A stretch of 64,000 nucleotides of DNA, taken from NCBI GenBank assembly GCA_029959085.1, contig JARWIR010000050.1:124001-188000 (forward strand), given 5' to 3'. Source of the stretch: Nemophila menziesii. Lineage: Eukaryota; Streptophyta; Magnoliopsida; Boraginales; Hydrophyllaceae. Under the pieces are notes generated by a model that was not told the DNA's origin, searched no databases, and saw nothing but the letters and a program-made list of their open reading frames with translations. Made by a program: the position numbers and the translations under genes. The first letter of the stretch is position 1. Every line of letters starts with the position of its first letter. Shown here in pieces: positions 48,963 to 63,476 of this stretch.

Positions 48963-49696
48963 TAGGGGTGAGCAAAACAAAACCAAAAAACTGAACCGAT
49001 CCAAAAAAACCGCAAAAGTCGAACCGAAAAAACCAAAAACCGACAACAACGTTCGGTTCGATATTAAATTTTTCAAAAACCGAAAAAGTTTGGTTCGGTG
49101 CGGATTTTCTATGCTAAACAAACCCGAAAAGATACAAAAACTAAGATATTTTAGAATTTAATTTCTACCTGAAGATATTATTTCAATAGGATGGACAATA
49201 AAGTAAATTTTGAAAACAAAAAAACTCATATATAACATACACCGCCCCTAAAAATGTCATAATATGCAACATATGTTTACATAATTCATTAGTCGATATA
49301 TCTTAAAAGAAACTTCTTTTACTGAAATTCGTTGAAGGTAAAGCATACATACAATTTTTTAAAAGTATACCTTCGTAATGATTTGTTTACGATTAATGCA
49401 CAATATTTGAGTTCCAAAGATGCAATTCTCATACATGGGTGAATAACATGAAAATAAAACACTTAATATATGTATTTTTTAGAAAATAAAATATCTCATG
49501 TAAACGACCTTAAAATCTATCTAGCCATCAAACTAAACGCATACCAAAACCGAAAATATACCGAACCGAAAACCAACAAAACGGAACCGATGAAAACCGT
49601 TCAGTTCGGTACTGGAACCTCTATAAACCGAACCATTCGCTTTCGGTTTCGGTTATGGAAAAAACCGATACGAACCGAACCGCGTTTACCCCTAAT
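48963..49696. mobile_element. hAT-like non-autonomous element
   Basis: Left end 'taggggtgagcaaaac' and right end '...cgcgtttacccctaa' form imperfect terminal inverted repeats of the TAGGGGTG type common in plant hAT MITE-like elements. Just inside both ends are runs of 'aaccgaaccga' and 'cggttcggt' in opposite orientation (48,990-49,110 and 49,545-49,690). The interior is AT-rich and codes for no transposase. No convincing 8-bp target duplication was found at the ends, which limits confidence. Confidence 0.5.
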
Positions 49697-49973
49697 TGAA
49701 CATTATCATCCACTCCTGGTGGGTAGAGAAGGCGTTAAACAATACATTCCGCCAATACCGACCACCACCAAATGTGTTGAACCCTATATTCTTACTATGC
49801 CGACGGCTGCTGGGGGTAACGAGACTCCGCCGATGGTGTTGAAATATCTAGATCAATTGTTAAAGAAACTTGTCAATCAAAGGCGATATATTCCAGAGCA
49901 ACAAAGAAGGACACGTGTGGTAGTTCTCATACAATATAATATCATAGTAGAAATCGAAGATACAAAACAGTAA
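49697..49973 (+). other. Open coding-like stretch of unknown nature
   Basis: About 92 codons are open to the stop at 49,973 and form the tail of a frame starting at 49,470 inside the hAT-like element. The stretch is richer in GC than its surroundings and reads HYHPLLVGREGVKQY, then MVLKYLDQLLKKLVNQRR. The composition looks like coding sequence, but I recognise no family. The last ~75 bp (from 49,899) are shared with 19,158 onward, where the frame is changed. It may be a fragment of a host gene exon. Confidence 0.35.
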
Positions 49974-50062
49974 GAGCATGTTAGTACTTAAAAAATGTCG
50001 TGTTTCCAATTTTAAAATTAACTAATGTGCATATCAACCCATTTTAGTTTTCAACACTATCC
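49899..50062. repeat. Copy of the stretch before segment A
   Basis: Matches 19,158-19,321 closely. It shows the sequence that normally precedes segment A, which is cut off at the left edge of the window. Confidence 0.7.
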
Positions 50063-52002
50063 TGGTTCCCTCTTGAGGCGTTTTTTCTAATAACAAGAAC
50101 TATAAAGACTTGAAATCTTCAAAAAAAAAATTAAAAGATAACTGAAATAAAAACTAGAAAGAATGTGAAAAATGTCTCGTCAACCTAAAATTTTATTAAA
50201 TATGGGGTTTGGCTCCTAAAAAAGTTGATAGACTGTAAAAAAAATTCCCTAACACCAATTTCGCATTGGGATCCCAACATCTCTGGCTGACAGAGTAGCT
50301 CCTCGAGCATAAAAGACAAGCTCCTCTAGCTTTAAAGACCAACTCCTATAGCATAATAGACGAGATCTTATAGCATAAAATATTAGCTCCTTTGGTATAC
50401 AAACGATCGGCTACTATGACATAAAATACCATCTTATATAACATAAGAAAGACCAAACCCTTAGGAAACCGACAACGAAATCATGATCGACCTAAATAGG
50501 CGGTCAAGGGTAGAACAACGAAATCGACGAATCTATGGTAAAATACGTCTGATGTAGCCTTAGTAATAATTTTTATATAGCAATGGTAAATAACTCTGAT
50601 GTAGTCTCAAAAATAAGACCGACATGTATCTGGTAGATAATTTGACGCAGCCTCGACAATGTGACTAACATAACTCTGGTAAATTAGTCTAATATAGTCT
50701 CAGAAATGAGTCTGACAAATATTTGGTTTGTAAGTCAAATTTAGCCTTGTAAATGAGAAGAACGTAGATATGGTAATTAAGTGGAACTTAGCCTTGGAAA
50801 AAATACCAATTATATTGTTGGTAAGAAGGTTATCTTGAATTAAATAATTCATTGTGTCTTTAAATATCGATGTGATGACATAGTCAGCCAAAAACACCTT
50901 TTCTTGTGAAGGAGGTATCAAAAATTTTTGTGAGACCAACGTAGTCTCGACAATTAAAAAATCTTCATATGAGTAACACACTCTGAGTAATTAATTTTAT
51001 GTGGTTTTTATTTGTATGATTATTTTTTTATTTAATGTAAGAGATAGGGAATTGTAGAATAACAAATGCAAAAAAATTAATATCAAGGCCTATAGTGTAG
51101 TTTTTGGATCATATAGGGACCTACAATACTTTTTTTGCATATTATAGGGGCCTACAGTATATAGATAGTGCATAGTATAGTGACATTTAGTGTAATTTTA
51201 TATAATAAGGGGATCTAGATTGCAGTTTTTCATAATATATTAAACTATAGAAGTATAGTGTAATTTTACTTAACATAGGAACTTATAGTGCAATTTTGCA
51301 TAATATAGGGACTTATAGTGCAATTTATATGGAAAAAAATCGAATGTGTTTTTCAGAATCATTACTTGGTCTCCCCACATTCTAAAATCAATCTTTATTA
51401 AATATATGCAGATTTTGTTTTTATATAATAAATATATGGCCTTATAATAAAATTCATTAAAAATAAATTTATATAAGTCGTATAGGGATATATATTGCGG
51501 ATTTTGTAAATTTTAGGAACCTATATTGCAAATTTGTATAATATAAGGACCTATAGTACAATAATTGGTATTGAGAAGTCTTGTTTTTTTCTTGTTTAGG
51601 GTAGAGGAGGAATCAACAAAGGATCAATGTAAACATATTGTAAGAATATGATGAAGATTTGATATAGGTGTATGTATGTATTATTTATAATAATAGTTAT
51701 GTAATATTTCGATGAAGCTTTGTTACTTAATTAGAGACAGATTTTTGGTTGAGATATTATAATTTTTATCTTTTAAACCCAAGGTTTCACATGAGACTTC
51801 AAATTAACACACATTTGGCAGTGTTTTCAAGCTTCTAATTAAATTTAGAATATATTTTTTTTATCGATGAAATATATAATACTCGACAATGTGCCTGGCT
51901 CTTTCATGAAAAACAGGGTTGAAACATATACCCAATAACTAAGAAGAAATATTTAGTATTTTCTCAAAATATAAAATTTTTGTTTAGTATTTTTTAGCTC
52001 CC

Positions 52003-52004
<2 letters not shown>
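50063..52004. repeat. Segments A and B, right copy
   Basis: A runs to about 50,990 and B from there to the microsatellite. Only a handful of substitutions separate it from 1-1,943, such as 'tagggg' for 'taggga' near 51,147. No gene. Confidence 0.75.

Positions 52005-52074
<70 letters not shown>
52005..52074. repeat. Compound microsatellite (TA)n(GA)n, right copy
   Basis: About 40 bp TA followed by about 30 bp GA, compared with about 60 and 22 bp in block L. Confidence 0.95.
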
Positions 52075-52078
<4 letters not shown>

Positions 52079-52110
52079 TTAATCTTCAATTTTCTTTTTA
52101 GGGCAGACGA

Positions 52111-55100
52111 CCTAAACTCCCAAGTTTGACTCAATTTTTTACATTTTTGAATATATTTGAGAGTTACATTGACTATGGTATAAGTTAGTCTTATAATTTA
52201 GAATCATTTTGATTCTCGAAAGATATAATCCATTATTATTTAGTCACACTACTTTTTTTAATCAAATTTAGTCACACTATAAGAGTAACCATCGTTCATA
52301 AATTTCTAATTTTAACTTCATTTGAGAAAAATGTATGGATCTAAAATAGATAGTTGTAGTTGTTAAAGTATTCTACACTCTTTCGAGTGAATGAATCATA
52401 TCGAAATGGAAAAAATCATCAGATGCATTAACAAATAAAAAGATAAAAAATATTCACGGATGGATTCATTGCACCACATTCGATCCTAGAAAATCATGAG
52501 AATTGAAAATAGAGTTTTTTTTAACATAAGAGGCTTTAGAGACACCTCCTAAACTCCCAAGTTTGACTCAATCTTTTACATTTTTGAATATATTTGAGAG
52601 TTACTTTGACAATGGTCAAAGTTAGTCTTATAATTTAGAATCATTTTGATTTTTGAAAGATATAATTCCATAATTCTTTAGTCACACTACTTTTTTTAAT
52701 CAAATTTATTCACATTACAATTAACTATCAATCATAAATTTCTAATTTTTAACTTTATTTTAAAAAATTATGGATCTAAAATCGATAGTTGTAGTTGTTA
52801 CAGTATTATACACTCTTTCGATTGAGTGAATCTTTATCAAAATTGAAATAATTATCAGATGCATTAAAAAAGAAATAGATAAAAATATTCACGATCGATT
52901 CATTGCACCACATTCTATCTTACAAAATTGTGAGAATTGAAAATAGAGTTTTTTTTACATAAGAGGCTTAGTGACACCTCCTATAAACACATGCATCCTT
53001 ACCCAATCTACTTTTTTTAAAAATACATAAACAAAATTAACACTCTAAGCCAAAATCTCTCTACCCATTATACCTATTTTTTGTTTTTTATTTGCTATAT
53101 ATAACATTTTTTATCATAATTATTTAAAAAACCCTAAACATTAGCTTCTCTCTCCTCTATTTATTAAAACCTCACAATGATTTTCTTCTACCTTTTTTTC
53201 TTTCATTTTCTTTCTCAGCCATGGCTGCTAGAACTTCACATATCTTGAAAATCATGCCTTCTATATAGTCACGAGCATCTAGTTCACAAAAGAAGATGAG
53301 ACATGTCGTTCATCCCCCTTGATGCACAAGGAATTAGTTTGCTACTCCGGTGAAGGAGATACTGATGTTCAAGCTTGAAGATCTCCGTCATTCGTGAGTG
53401 AAGACCTCCGCCGTTATTCGAGTAAAGTCATTCGTGAAATCCTTGTGGTTTGAGAAAGTTTTGTCGCCAGAGATCTATGGAGCTTCGAGCTTTTGTTGTA
53501 GAACGTTGGAGATGTCTTTTTCTTTTTCTTAGTAGATAGACATATGTACTTTTCATGTTACATCATTTATTCAATATTAATTGTTGACTCTTTATTAGTA
53601 AATGTATTTTAATGTATGTTTATTGTTTTCTCCCTACATAATTCTTGTAGTATTAATTGTAAAAAAACTCAGTAATTTATGACTCATGATTTTTACCATA
53701 TACTCAGTAACTTTCCCTCAATCTCAGTAAAATCCCTGATCAATCATTTTTCTCCGAGTACTCAATTCTTTTTCTCGATAACTCACTACGTTTTCCGAGT
53801 ACTCAGTACTATTTTTGGCAACCTAGCACTTTTTTCGAGTACCCATAACCTTTTTAGAGTACATAGAACTTTTTTCGAGTACTCATAATGTTTTACGGCG
53901 GCACTAGCGGTGGTCGGCGGTTCGGAGATCAGTAGTGGTTGGTGGTTGTGATCGGAGTTGGAAACTATTGATACTCTGTGAAGGAGGAGGAGAGCAAAAT
54001 GGTAATACTGTAGAGAAAAAAATTATAAGGGAGGATAAAGAAGTATCTATTTTTGTTTTATATATACTTTTAGATTGTTATTAAAACACAAGGTGTCAAA
54101 GGTTTCTTTCGAGAATAGTTGATTAGGGTATTACTTATTGGGCAAGTAGATGGTCTCAAGACCACATGAGTAATTCACCCTCTAAAATTTGACAAGGCAT
54201 AATTATGTTTTTTTCTATTTTTTAATGTTCAAGGTTCCTATAATTAATCGTAGGAACATGAACTAGATATAGTTTTTTTTGAAATTCAAACTAATAAATA
54301 GTGTTCAAGAACTCCCGCATAAGATTTTTAACCTTCTAGAAAATGGTCTTAGAATTAGTCAAAACTAAGATATTTTAGAAAGTTTTGGAGGTTCTTAAGG
54401 TTATATTAGCATGACTTATTAAGTTATGTCTAATTTATTTCTTTTCTGAACATATAGTCTAACCGATACTTAGGCCATTTTAGAAAGTTTGTGAGGTAAA
54501 TCAAGCAACTCAACTCAATAGTGGAAATAGGTTGTGGTATCTCTCTTCCCTCTACCCGTAGGGCACTTTTCTTTTTTCCCTTGGGTTAATTATTATCGTG
54601 GATTTTAGCCACACATATGGCATTTTTTTGGTTTGATTTTGTTTAAAAGATGTTATTATGGAGGTCTCTTAAAGGCATCCGATTATTGGGATTTTATATG
54701 GGTTAGGGTTTAGGATGAGAGTCGGAGTTGAGAGAGTAGCAGCTTCTTGTGAAGGATGATAGTTTTATGGCCTTCATGGTCTTCATGTGGGCTAGTGGTT
54801 GAGTGGAGAGAGTTGATAGTTGTGTAGATGTAGAAGACGGTCGGGTCAATGTGGTCTTAAAGGTTATCAGAGTTAGAGAACCAAGGATTTCAGGTTGCAT
54901 GGATAGTGTATAGTGTGTTGAAAGTAACAAGGTGGTGTTCAACAATGTGGGACAAAAACAACGGGACATGGTTGTAAAATTGGGTTCAGGCTTCGTGGTC
55001 GTGGTTGAAATGGCATGGGGTCTCTAGTTTTCACTAGTTGTTTTGGTTGATGAAATTGAAGTAGGTAATGGCCCTACGGGGTGGGGCAAAACTACTTTGT

Positions 55101-55156
55101 TGGAGTTCGGTATAGATTATACATGTTTGGAGGATAGGGTAAGGTACGTACATGGT
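52111..55156. repeat. Segment C, right copy
   Basis: Contains the 437-bp doublet (52,111 and 52,548), the promoter-like leader (ATG near 53,221), the 'CGAGTACTC' minisatellite (53,660-53,890) and the degenerate region up to the array. The minus-strand frame is shortened to 54,703-54,969 by a one-base loss near 55,019 ('catggggtct' for 'catgggggtct'). This again indicates that the frame is not under selection. Confidence 0.75.
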
Positions 55157-56186
55157 GAAAAGGTCTATATTATAAAGATTATCACATATTACAATTAAAA
55201 AATCAATTAATAAAAAATTAATTACTTACAGATATTTAATAAATACAACAAATCTAAAAATAATTATCCATTTTAATGAACAAATTTCAAATTATGGACG
55301 ATTTGAATCAGTTTATAAAATAATTTAAGATTCTAATTTATATTTTTAATCTCCAATTTTTTTATTCTAGTTTCAGATTTTACACTATACCCTTTTTAAA
55401 TCATACAAAAAGAATAAAAAATTGATCATATAATTCTAAAAACCCGTGTTATAATACATTTACCTTTTACAATTGAAAATAATTTGCATTTTTGTTGTGA
55501 ATCTAGGGTTTGAAAATGGTGTGTTGTGTTTACTTGAAATGGCGAGGCAACTTTCAAAATATTTTGTTTAACATATGCATAAGTTGAAACCTATATAGGG
55601 TGATGGATTGATATTTTTAGTAGCGTTTCACAACTATGATCTTGTATTTTGGTGGGCCTCAATGTTATGGGCCGTTGTGCTTACTACCCAATCATGAACC
55701 ATGTCCATACTTTATATTACAAGTTAATTAATATCAATTTTTGTATAATTTATTTCATTGTACTTTCGCAAACTATACCATGTTATTGTTCCCAATTACT
55801 AAGAAAAGATATTTGAATATTATTAAACTAATATGAATGCAAAAATAGACATACATGTGTTTATTTTGAATGAAAAGTATGACTATAATTACATAACCAA
55901 TGTTTAGAAAAACATTAGATTTGTCATTGCACCATTTTTTAAGTTTAATATTAATATTAACTAATGCCATGGTCTCATTTGTTGAAGTGTCATGGCCAAC
56001 ATCTATTTTATCTCTAATACACTTAAGCCTTAGTCACGAATTGACAAGGAGAATATTTTCCTGAAAGAAGAGAGAGAGAGAGAGAGAGAGAAAAGTTGGG
56101 TGATTAATTGATCCTCTCACTCTTAAAACTCATTAGGAAGAGCTGAATATTTCAATAAAGTTTCTTCCGGTTCCAATATGTGCAGA

Positions 56187-58168
56187 TTATCCAATCGGGG
56201 TGTTTCGCAAACAAACTATTTTAACAAGTGGATTCGAGTACGCATCCAAAAACACTTTATTTATCTGCACAACCACAAAACATTCATATTACACCTCCAA
56301 AATCTATTTCAATACCTTTTAATTTAATTTTATAACAAAAAACTATTAGAGAATTTGCAGGTCTAGAGAATATTTACCTGTGAACACCCAAAGACTTTAA
56401 GGAGTTTCAATGATAAGCAACTATCTACAATCAATCCTAATCCTTCATTGGATATCCTTCTACACCACGATATATCTAAATTAATCAAGCTTTTTGAAGT
56501 CCTAGCAAGCGAGATCGCAGTATTGTGGGCAACCTGTTAAAATTAATGAAACAATTATAATAAGTCCCAAGAAAATAAAAATATTTACCAGAATGCAATA
56601 ATTCATCCACATACCTTTGAAATCTTATTTAGTGACATATCCTTTAGATTCTGCCCTGAAACTTCCAGAAAAGCCGCAACTGCTTCATCACTGAAATGTA
56701 ATGATCATTTACAGTTGCATTAACACAAAAAAGTAATTAAACCCAGTGATTAATTATACTATTTAAAATCTAGAATTGTAAAAACCTGAATCGATTGCCC
56801 CCAAGTTTGAGTGTTTCGAGTGATGTACACTTGTTGGCAAGATATTCCAAGCCCTTATCTGTCAGATTCTCAGCATTCGAGATATTTAGCGCTCGAAGAT
56901 CAACACACGTGCTCCCAATCAAATTCAAAGCATAATTTGTCAATTTCCTGCATCCAAATGTAATAATAATCTTTGAAGAAGAAGATATGGAATAAGTAAT
57001 TCAAAAAAAATTAATTTTTAATAAAACAAAATGGCCACACATGAACAAGGGGTAATTAGTCACGAAATGAAATTTAAAGGGCATCCAGTCCAAAAAATAT
57101 CTAGTAGACTGTAAACTATCAAAAAAGGAAAATTTTAATGGGTATTGGATGTATTTAGTCTTTAGAAAATCAAAGACAAGTTATATTCTTTATGACAAAT
57201 CCTCTATTCAAATATTAAAAAAAATCTCAAAAATGATTCAAAATTTCAAGTCATTTTAGGAAAAATATACTAGTAAATATAAAATCTAACAACTATTTAT
57301 CTTAGTTTGTTGGTAAACAAAATGCAGTAAACTTTTGTGAACTGAGAAAATAACATATATGAGAACTTTTAAGAGTAATATAGAAAAGCTAGAATCTAAA
57401 GGTCTTACATGCTACTTATTTACCACAATGGTATCGAATCTTATATTGTTACAATAAACCTTAACTTTTATTTACCATAAGCTAATATAATATTATGCAC
57501 TAACCATATATCTTGGTAAAGTATTGTAAAAGTAACCATATGATTAACAAAATTTAGAGTTTCTGACACCTAAAAACAAAATTTAAAAGCTATACAAAAA
57601 TTAATTCTTATTGTTTTACATTCATAATGAAGTGAATTTAGCAACTTCATAATATATATTGTGATCTTATTGTCTGTGTATAAGATAATGTAATATATTT
57701 AAAAGATAATTAGATACATATCATACATAATAATTACTGAAATGGTGAAAACTTACCAAGACTATTATAGAGAATTTCTCCATTATTGAAATATCATGAC
57801 TAACGATCTTTTTTCTGTAAATAAAACATTAAAATGAAAAGGTCTATATTATAAAGATTATCACAGATTACAATTAAAAAATTAATTAATAAAAAATTAA
57901 TTACTTACAGATATTTAATAAATACAACAAATCTAAAAAAAATTATCCATTTTAATGAACAAATTTCAAATTATGGACGATTTGAATCAGATTATAAAAT
58001 AATTTAAGATTCTAATTTATATTTTTAATCTCCAATTTTTTTATTCTAGTTTCACATTTTACACTATACCCTTTTTAAATCATACAAAAAGAATAAAAAA
58101 TTAATCATATAATTCTAAAAACCCGTGTTATAATACATTTACCTTTTGCAATTGAAAATAATTTGCAT
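56187..58168 (-). CDS. LRR-only protein, RAD7-like, copy R1
   Basis: Exons: 58143-58168, 56786-56947, 56615-56690, 56378-56533 and 56187-56264, giving 165 codons plus stop. Coding differences from the left array: serine to glycine in exon 2 (LGGNR instead of LGSNR), leucine in MSLNK as in the second type, and glycine to cysteine in the last exon (IVCLR instead of IVGLR). The mix of type-one and type-two residues suggests exchange between units. TATA at 58,271-58,276. Confidence 0.6.
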
Positions 58169-58857
58169 TTTTGTTGTGAATCTAGGGTTTGAAAATGGTG
58201 TGTTGTGTCTACTTGAAATGGCGAGGCAGCTTTCAAAATATTTTGTTTAACATATGCATAAGTTGAAACCTATATAGGGTGATGGATTGATATTTTTAGT
58301 AGGGTTTCACAATTATGATCTTATATTTTGGTGGGCCTCAATGTTATGGGCCGTTGTGCTTACTACCCAATCATGAACCATGTCCATACTTTATATTACA
58401 AGTTAATTAATATCAATTTTTGTATAATTTATTTCATTGTACTTTCGCAAACTATACCATGTTATTGTTCCCAATTACTAAGAAAAGATATTTGAATATT
58501 ATTAAACTAATATGAATGCAAAAATAGACATACATGTGTTTATTTTGAATGAAAAGTATGACTATAATTACATAACCAATGTTTAGAAAAACATTAGATT
58601 TGTCATTGCACCATTTTTTAAGTTTAATATTAATATTAACTAATGCCATGGTCTCATTTGTTGAAGTGTCATGGCCAACATCTATTTTATCTCTAATACA
58701 CTTAAGCCTTAGTCACGAATTGACAAGGAGAATATTTTCCTGAAAGAAGAGAGAGAGAGAGAAAAGTTGGGTGATTAATTGATCCTCTCACTCTTAAAAC
58801 TCATTAGGAAGAGCTGAATATTTCAATAAAGTTTCTTCCGGTTCCAATATGTGCAGA

Positions 58858-60842
58858 TTATCCAATCGGGGTGTTTCGCAAACAAACTATTTTAACAAGT
58901 GGATTCGAGTACGCATCCAAAAACACTTTATTTATCTGCACAACCACAAAACATTCATATTACACCTCCAAAATCTATTTCAATACCTTTTAATTTAATT
59001 TTATAACAAAAAACTATTAGAGAATTTGCAGGTCTAGAGAATATTTACCTGTGAACACCCAAAGACTTTGAGGAGTTTCAATGATAAGCAACTATCTACA
59101 ATCAATCCTAATCCTTCATTGGATATCCTTCTACACCACGATATATCTAAATTAATCAAGCTTTTTGAAGTCCTAGCAAGCGAGATCGCAGTATTGTGGG
59201 CAACCTGTTAAAATCAATGAAACAATTATTATAATAAGTCACAAGAAAATAAAAATATTTACCAGAATGCAATAATTCATCCACATACCTTTGAAATCTT
59301 ATTTATTGACATATCCTTTAGATTCTGCCCTGAAACTTCCAGAAAAGCCGCAACTGCTTCATCACTGAAATGTAATGATCATTTACAGTTGCATTAACAC
59401 AAAAAAGTAATTAAACCCAGTGATTAATTATACTATTTAAAATCTAGAATTGTAAAAACCTGAATCGATTGCCCCCAAGTTTGAGTGTTTCGAGTGATGT
59501 ACACTTGTTGGCAAGATATTCCAAGCCCTTATCTGTCAGATTCTCAGCATTCGAGATATTTAGCGCTCGAAGATCAACACACGTGCTCCCAATCAAATTC
59601 AAAGCATAATTTGTCAATTTCCTGCATCCAAATGTAATAATAATCTTTGAAGAAGAAGATATGGAATAAGTAATTCAAAAAAAATTAATTTTTAATAAAA
59701 CAAAATGGCCACACATGAACAAGGGGTAATTAGTCACGAAATGAAATTTAAAGGGCATCCAGTCCAAAAAATATCTAGTAGACTGTAAACTATCAAAAAA
59801 GGAAAATTTTAATGGGTATTGGATGTATTTAGTCTTTAGAAAATCAAAGACAAGTTATATTCTTTATGACAAATCCTCTATTCAAATATTAAAAAAAATC
59901 TCAAAAATGATTCAAAATTTCAAGACATTTTAGGAAAAATATACTAGTAAATATAAAATCTAACAACTATTTATCTTAGTTTGTTGGTAAACAAAATGCA
60001 GTAAACTTTTGTGAACTGAGAAAATAACATATATGAGAACTTTTAAGAGTAATATAGAAAAGCTAGAATCTAAAGGTCTTACATGCTACTTATTTACCAC
60101 AATGGTATCGAATCTTATATTGTTACAATAAACCTTAACTTTTATTTACCATAAGCTAATATAATATTATGCACTAACCATATATCTTGGTAAAGTATTG
60201 TAAAAGTTACCATATGATTAACAAAATTTAGAGTTTCTGACACCTAAAAACAAAATTTAAAAGCTATACAAAAATTAATTCTTATTGTTTTACATTCATA
60301 ATGAAGTGAATTTAGCAACTTCATAATATATATTGTGATCTTATTGTCTGTGTATAAGATAATGTAATATATTTAAAAGATAATTAGATACATATCATAC
60401 ATAATAATTACTGAAATGGTGAAAACTTACCAAGACTATTATAGAGAATTTCTCCATTATTGAAATATTATGACTAACGATCTTTTTTCTGTAAATAAAA
60501 CATTAAAATGAAAAGGTCTATATTATAAAGATTATCACAGATTACAATTAAAAAATTAATTAATAAAAAATTAATTACTTACAGATATTTAATAAATACA
60601 ACAAATCTAAAAAAAATTATCCATTTTAATGAACAAATTTCAAATTATGGACGATTTGAATCAGTTTATAAAATAATTTAAGATTCTAATTTATATTTTT
60701 AATCTCCAATTTTTTTATTCTAGTTTCACATTTTACACTATACCCTTTTTAAATCATACAAAAAGAATAAAAAATTAATCATATAATTCTAAAAACCCGT
60801 GTTATAATACATTTACCTTTTGCAATTGAAAATAATTTGCAT
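58858..60842 (-). CDS. LRR-only protein, RAD7-like, copy R2
   Basis: Exons: 60817-60842, 59460-59621, 59289-59364, 59049-59204 and 58858-58935. It shares LGGNR and IVCLR with R1 but has MSINK like L1 and L2. The shared rare changes show that R1 and R2 were copied from each other after the L/R duplication. The frame and all splice sites are intact. Its GA run in the 3' flank is among the shortest (58,747-58,762). Confidence 0.6.
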
Positions 60843-61529
60843 TTTTGTTGTGAATCTAGGGTTTGAAAATGGTGTGTTGTGTCTACTTGAAATGGCGAGG
60901 CAGCTTTCAAAATATTTTGTTTAACATATGCATAAGTTGAAACCTATATAGGGTGATGGATTGATATTTTTAGTAGGGTTTCACAATTATGATCTTATAT
61001 TTTGGTGGGCCTCAATGTTATGGGCCGTTGTGCTTACTACCCAATCATGAACCATGTCCATACTTTATATTACAAGTTAATTAATATCAATTTTTGTATA
61101 ATTTATTTCATTGTACTTTCGCAAACTATACCATGTTATTGTTCCCAATTACTAAGAAAAGATATTTGAATATTATTAAACTAATATGAATGCAAAAATA
61201 GACATACATGTGTTTATTTTGAATGAAAAGTATGACTATAATTACATAACCAATGTTTAGAAAAACATTAGATTTGTCATTGCACCATTTTTTAAGTTTA
61301 ATATTAATATTAACTAATGCCATGGTCTCATTTGTTGAAGTGTCATGGCCAACATCTATTTTATCTCTAATACACTTAAGCCTTAGTCACGAATTGACAA
61401 GGAGAATATTTTCCTGAAAGAAGAGAGAGAGAGAAAAGTTGGGTGATTAATTGATCCTCTCACTCTTAAAACTCATTAGGAAGAGCTGAATATTTCAATA
61501 AAGTTTCTTCCGGTTCCAATATGTGCAGA

Positions 61530-63476
61530 TTATCCTATCGTTGTGTTTCGCAAACCAACTATTTTAACAAGTGGATTCGAGTACGCATCCAAAAACACTT
61601 TATTTATCTGCACAACCACAAAACATTCATATTACACCTCCAAAATCTATTTCAATACCTTTTAATTTAATTTTATAACAAAAAACTATTAGAGAATTTG
61701 CAGGTCTAGAGAATATATACCTGTGAACACCCAAAGACTTTGAGGAGTTTCAATGACAAGCAACTATCTACAATCAATCCTAATCCTTCATTGGATATCC
61801 TTCTACACCACGATATATCTAAATTAATCAAGCTTTTTGAAGTCCTAGCAAGCGAGATCGCAGTATTGTGGGCAACCTGTTAAAATCAATGAAACAATAA
61901 TATTAAGTCACAAGAAAATAAAAATATTTACCAGAATGCAATAATTCATCCACATACCTTTGAAATCTTATTTAGTGACATATCCTTTAGATTCTGCCCT
62001 GAAACTTCCAGAAAAGCCGCAACTGCTTCATCACTGAAATGTTAAGATCATTTACAGTTGCATTAACACAAAAATAATTAAACCCAGTAATTAATTATAC
62101 TATTTAAAATCTAGAATTGTAAAAACCTGAATCGATTGCTCCCAAGTTTGAGTGTTTCGAGTGATGTACACTTGTTGGCAAGATATTCCAAGCCCTTATC
62201 TGTCAGATTCTCAGCATTCGAGATATTTAGCGCTCGAAGATCAACACACGTGCTCCCAATCAAATTCAAAGCATAATTTGTCAATTTCCTGCATCCAAAT
62301 GTAATAATAATCTTTGAAGAAGAAGATGTGGAATAAGTAATTCAAAAAAAATTAATTTTTAATAAAAAAAATGGCCACACATGAACAAGGGGCAATTAGT
62401 CACGAAATGAAATTTAAAGGGCATCATCAAAAAAGAAAAGTTTTAGTGTGTATTGGATGTATTTAGTCTTTAGAAAATCAAAGACAAGTTATATTCTTTA
62501 TGACAAATCCTCTACTCAAATATCAAAAAAAAATCTCAAAAATGATTCAAAATTTAAAGACATTTTAGGAAAAATATACTAGTAAATATAAAATCTAACA
62601 ACTATTTATCTTAGTTTGTTGGTAAACAAAATGCAGTAAACTTTTGTGAAGTGAGAAAATAACATATATGAGAACTTTTAAGAGTAAGATAGAAAAGCTA
62701 GAATCTAAAGGTCTTACATGCTACTTATTTACCACAATTGTATCTAATCTTATATTGTTACAATAAACCTTAACTTTTATTTACCATAAGCTAATATAAC
62801 ATTATGCACTAACCATATATCTTGGTAAAGTATTGTAAAAGTTACCATATGATTAACAAAATTTAGAGTTTCTGACACCTAAAAACAAAATTTAAAAGCT
62901 ATACAAAAATTAATTCTTATTGTTTTACATTCATAATGAAGTGAATTTAGCAACTTCATAATATATATTATGATCTTATTGTCTGTGTATAAGATAATGT
63001 AATATATTTAAAAGATAATTAGATACATATCAAACATAATAATTACTGAAATGGTGAAAACTTACCAAGACTATTATGGATAATTTCTCCATTATTGAAA
63101 TATCATGACTAACGATCTTTTTTCTGTAAATAAAACATTAAAATGAAAAGGTCTATATTATAAAGATTATCACAGATTACAATTAAAAAATCAAATAAAA
63201 AATTAATTACTTACAGATATTTAATAAATACAACAAATCTAAAAAATAATTTATCCATTTTAATGAACAAATTTCAAATTATGGACGATTTGAATCAGAT
63301 TATAAAATAATTTAAGATTCTAATTTATATTTTTAATCTCCAATTTTTTTATTCTAGTTTCAGATTGTACACTTTAGCCTTTTTAAATCATACAAAAAGA
63401 ATAAAAAATTAATCATATAATTCTAAAAACCCGTGTTATAATACATTTACCTTTTACAATTGAAAGTAATTTGCAT
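61530..63476 (-). CDS. LRR-only protein, RAD7-like, copy R3
   Basis: Exons: 63451-63476, 62127-62288, 61958-62033, 61721-61876 and 61530-61607. The first exon reads MQITF, as in L4, so R3 and L4 are positional counterparts at the right edge of their arrays. It has one private change in the last exon (NTTIG instead of NTPIG). The ~40 bp deletion near 62,425 lies in intron 1 and should not affect the protein. TATA at 63,579-63,584. Confidence 0.6.
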
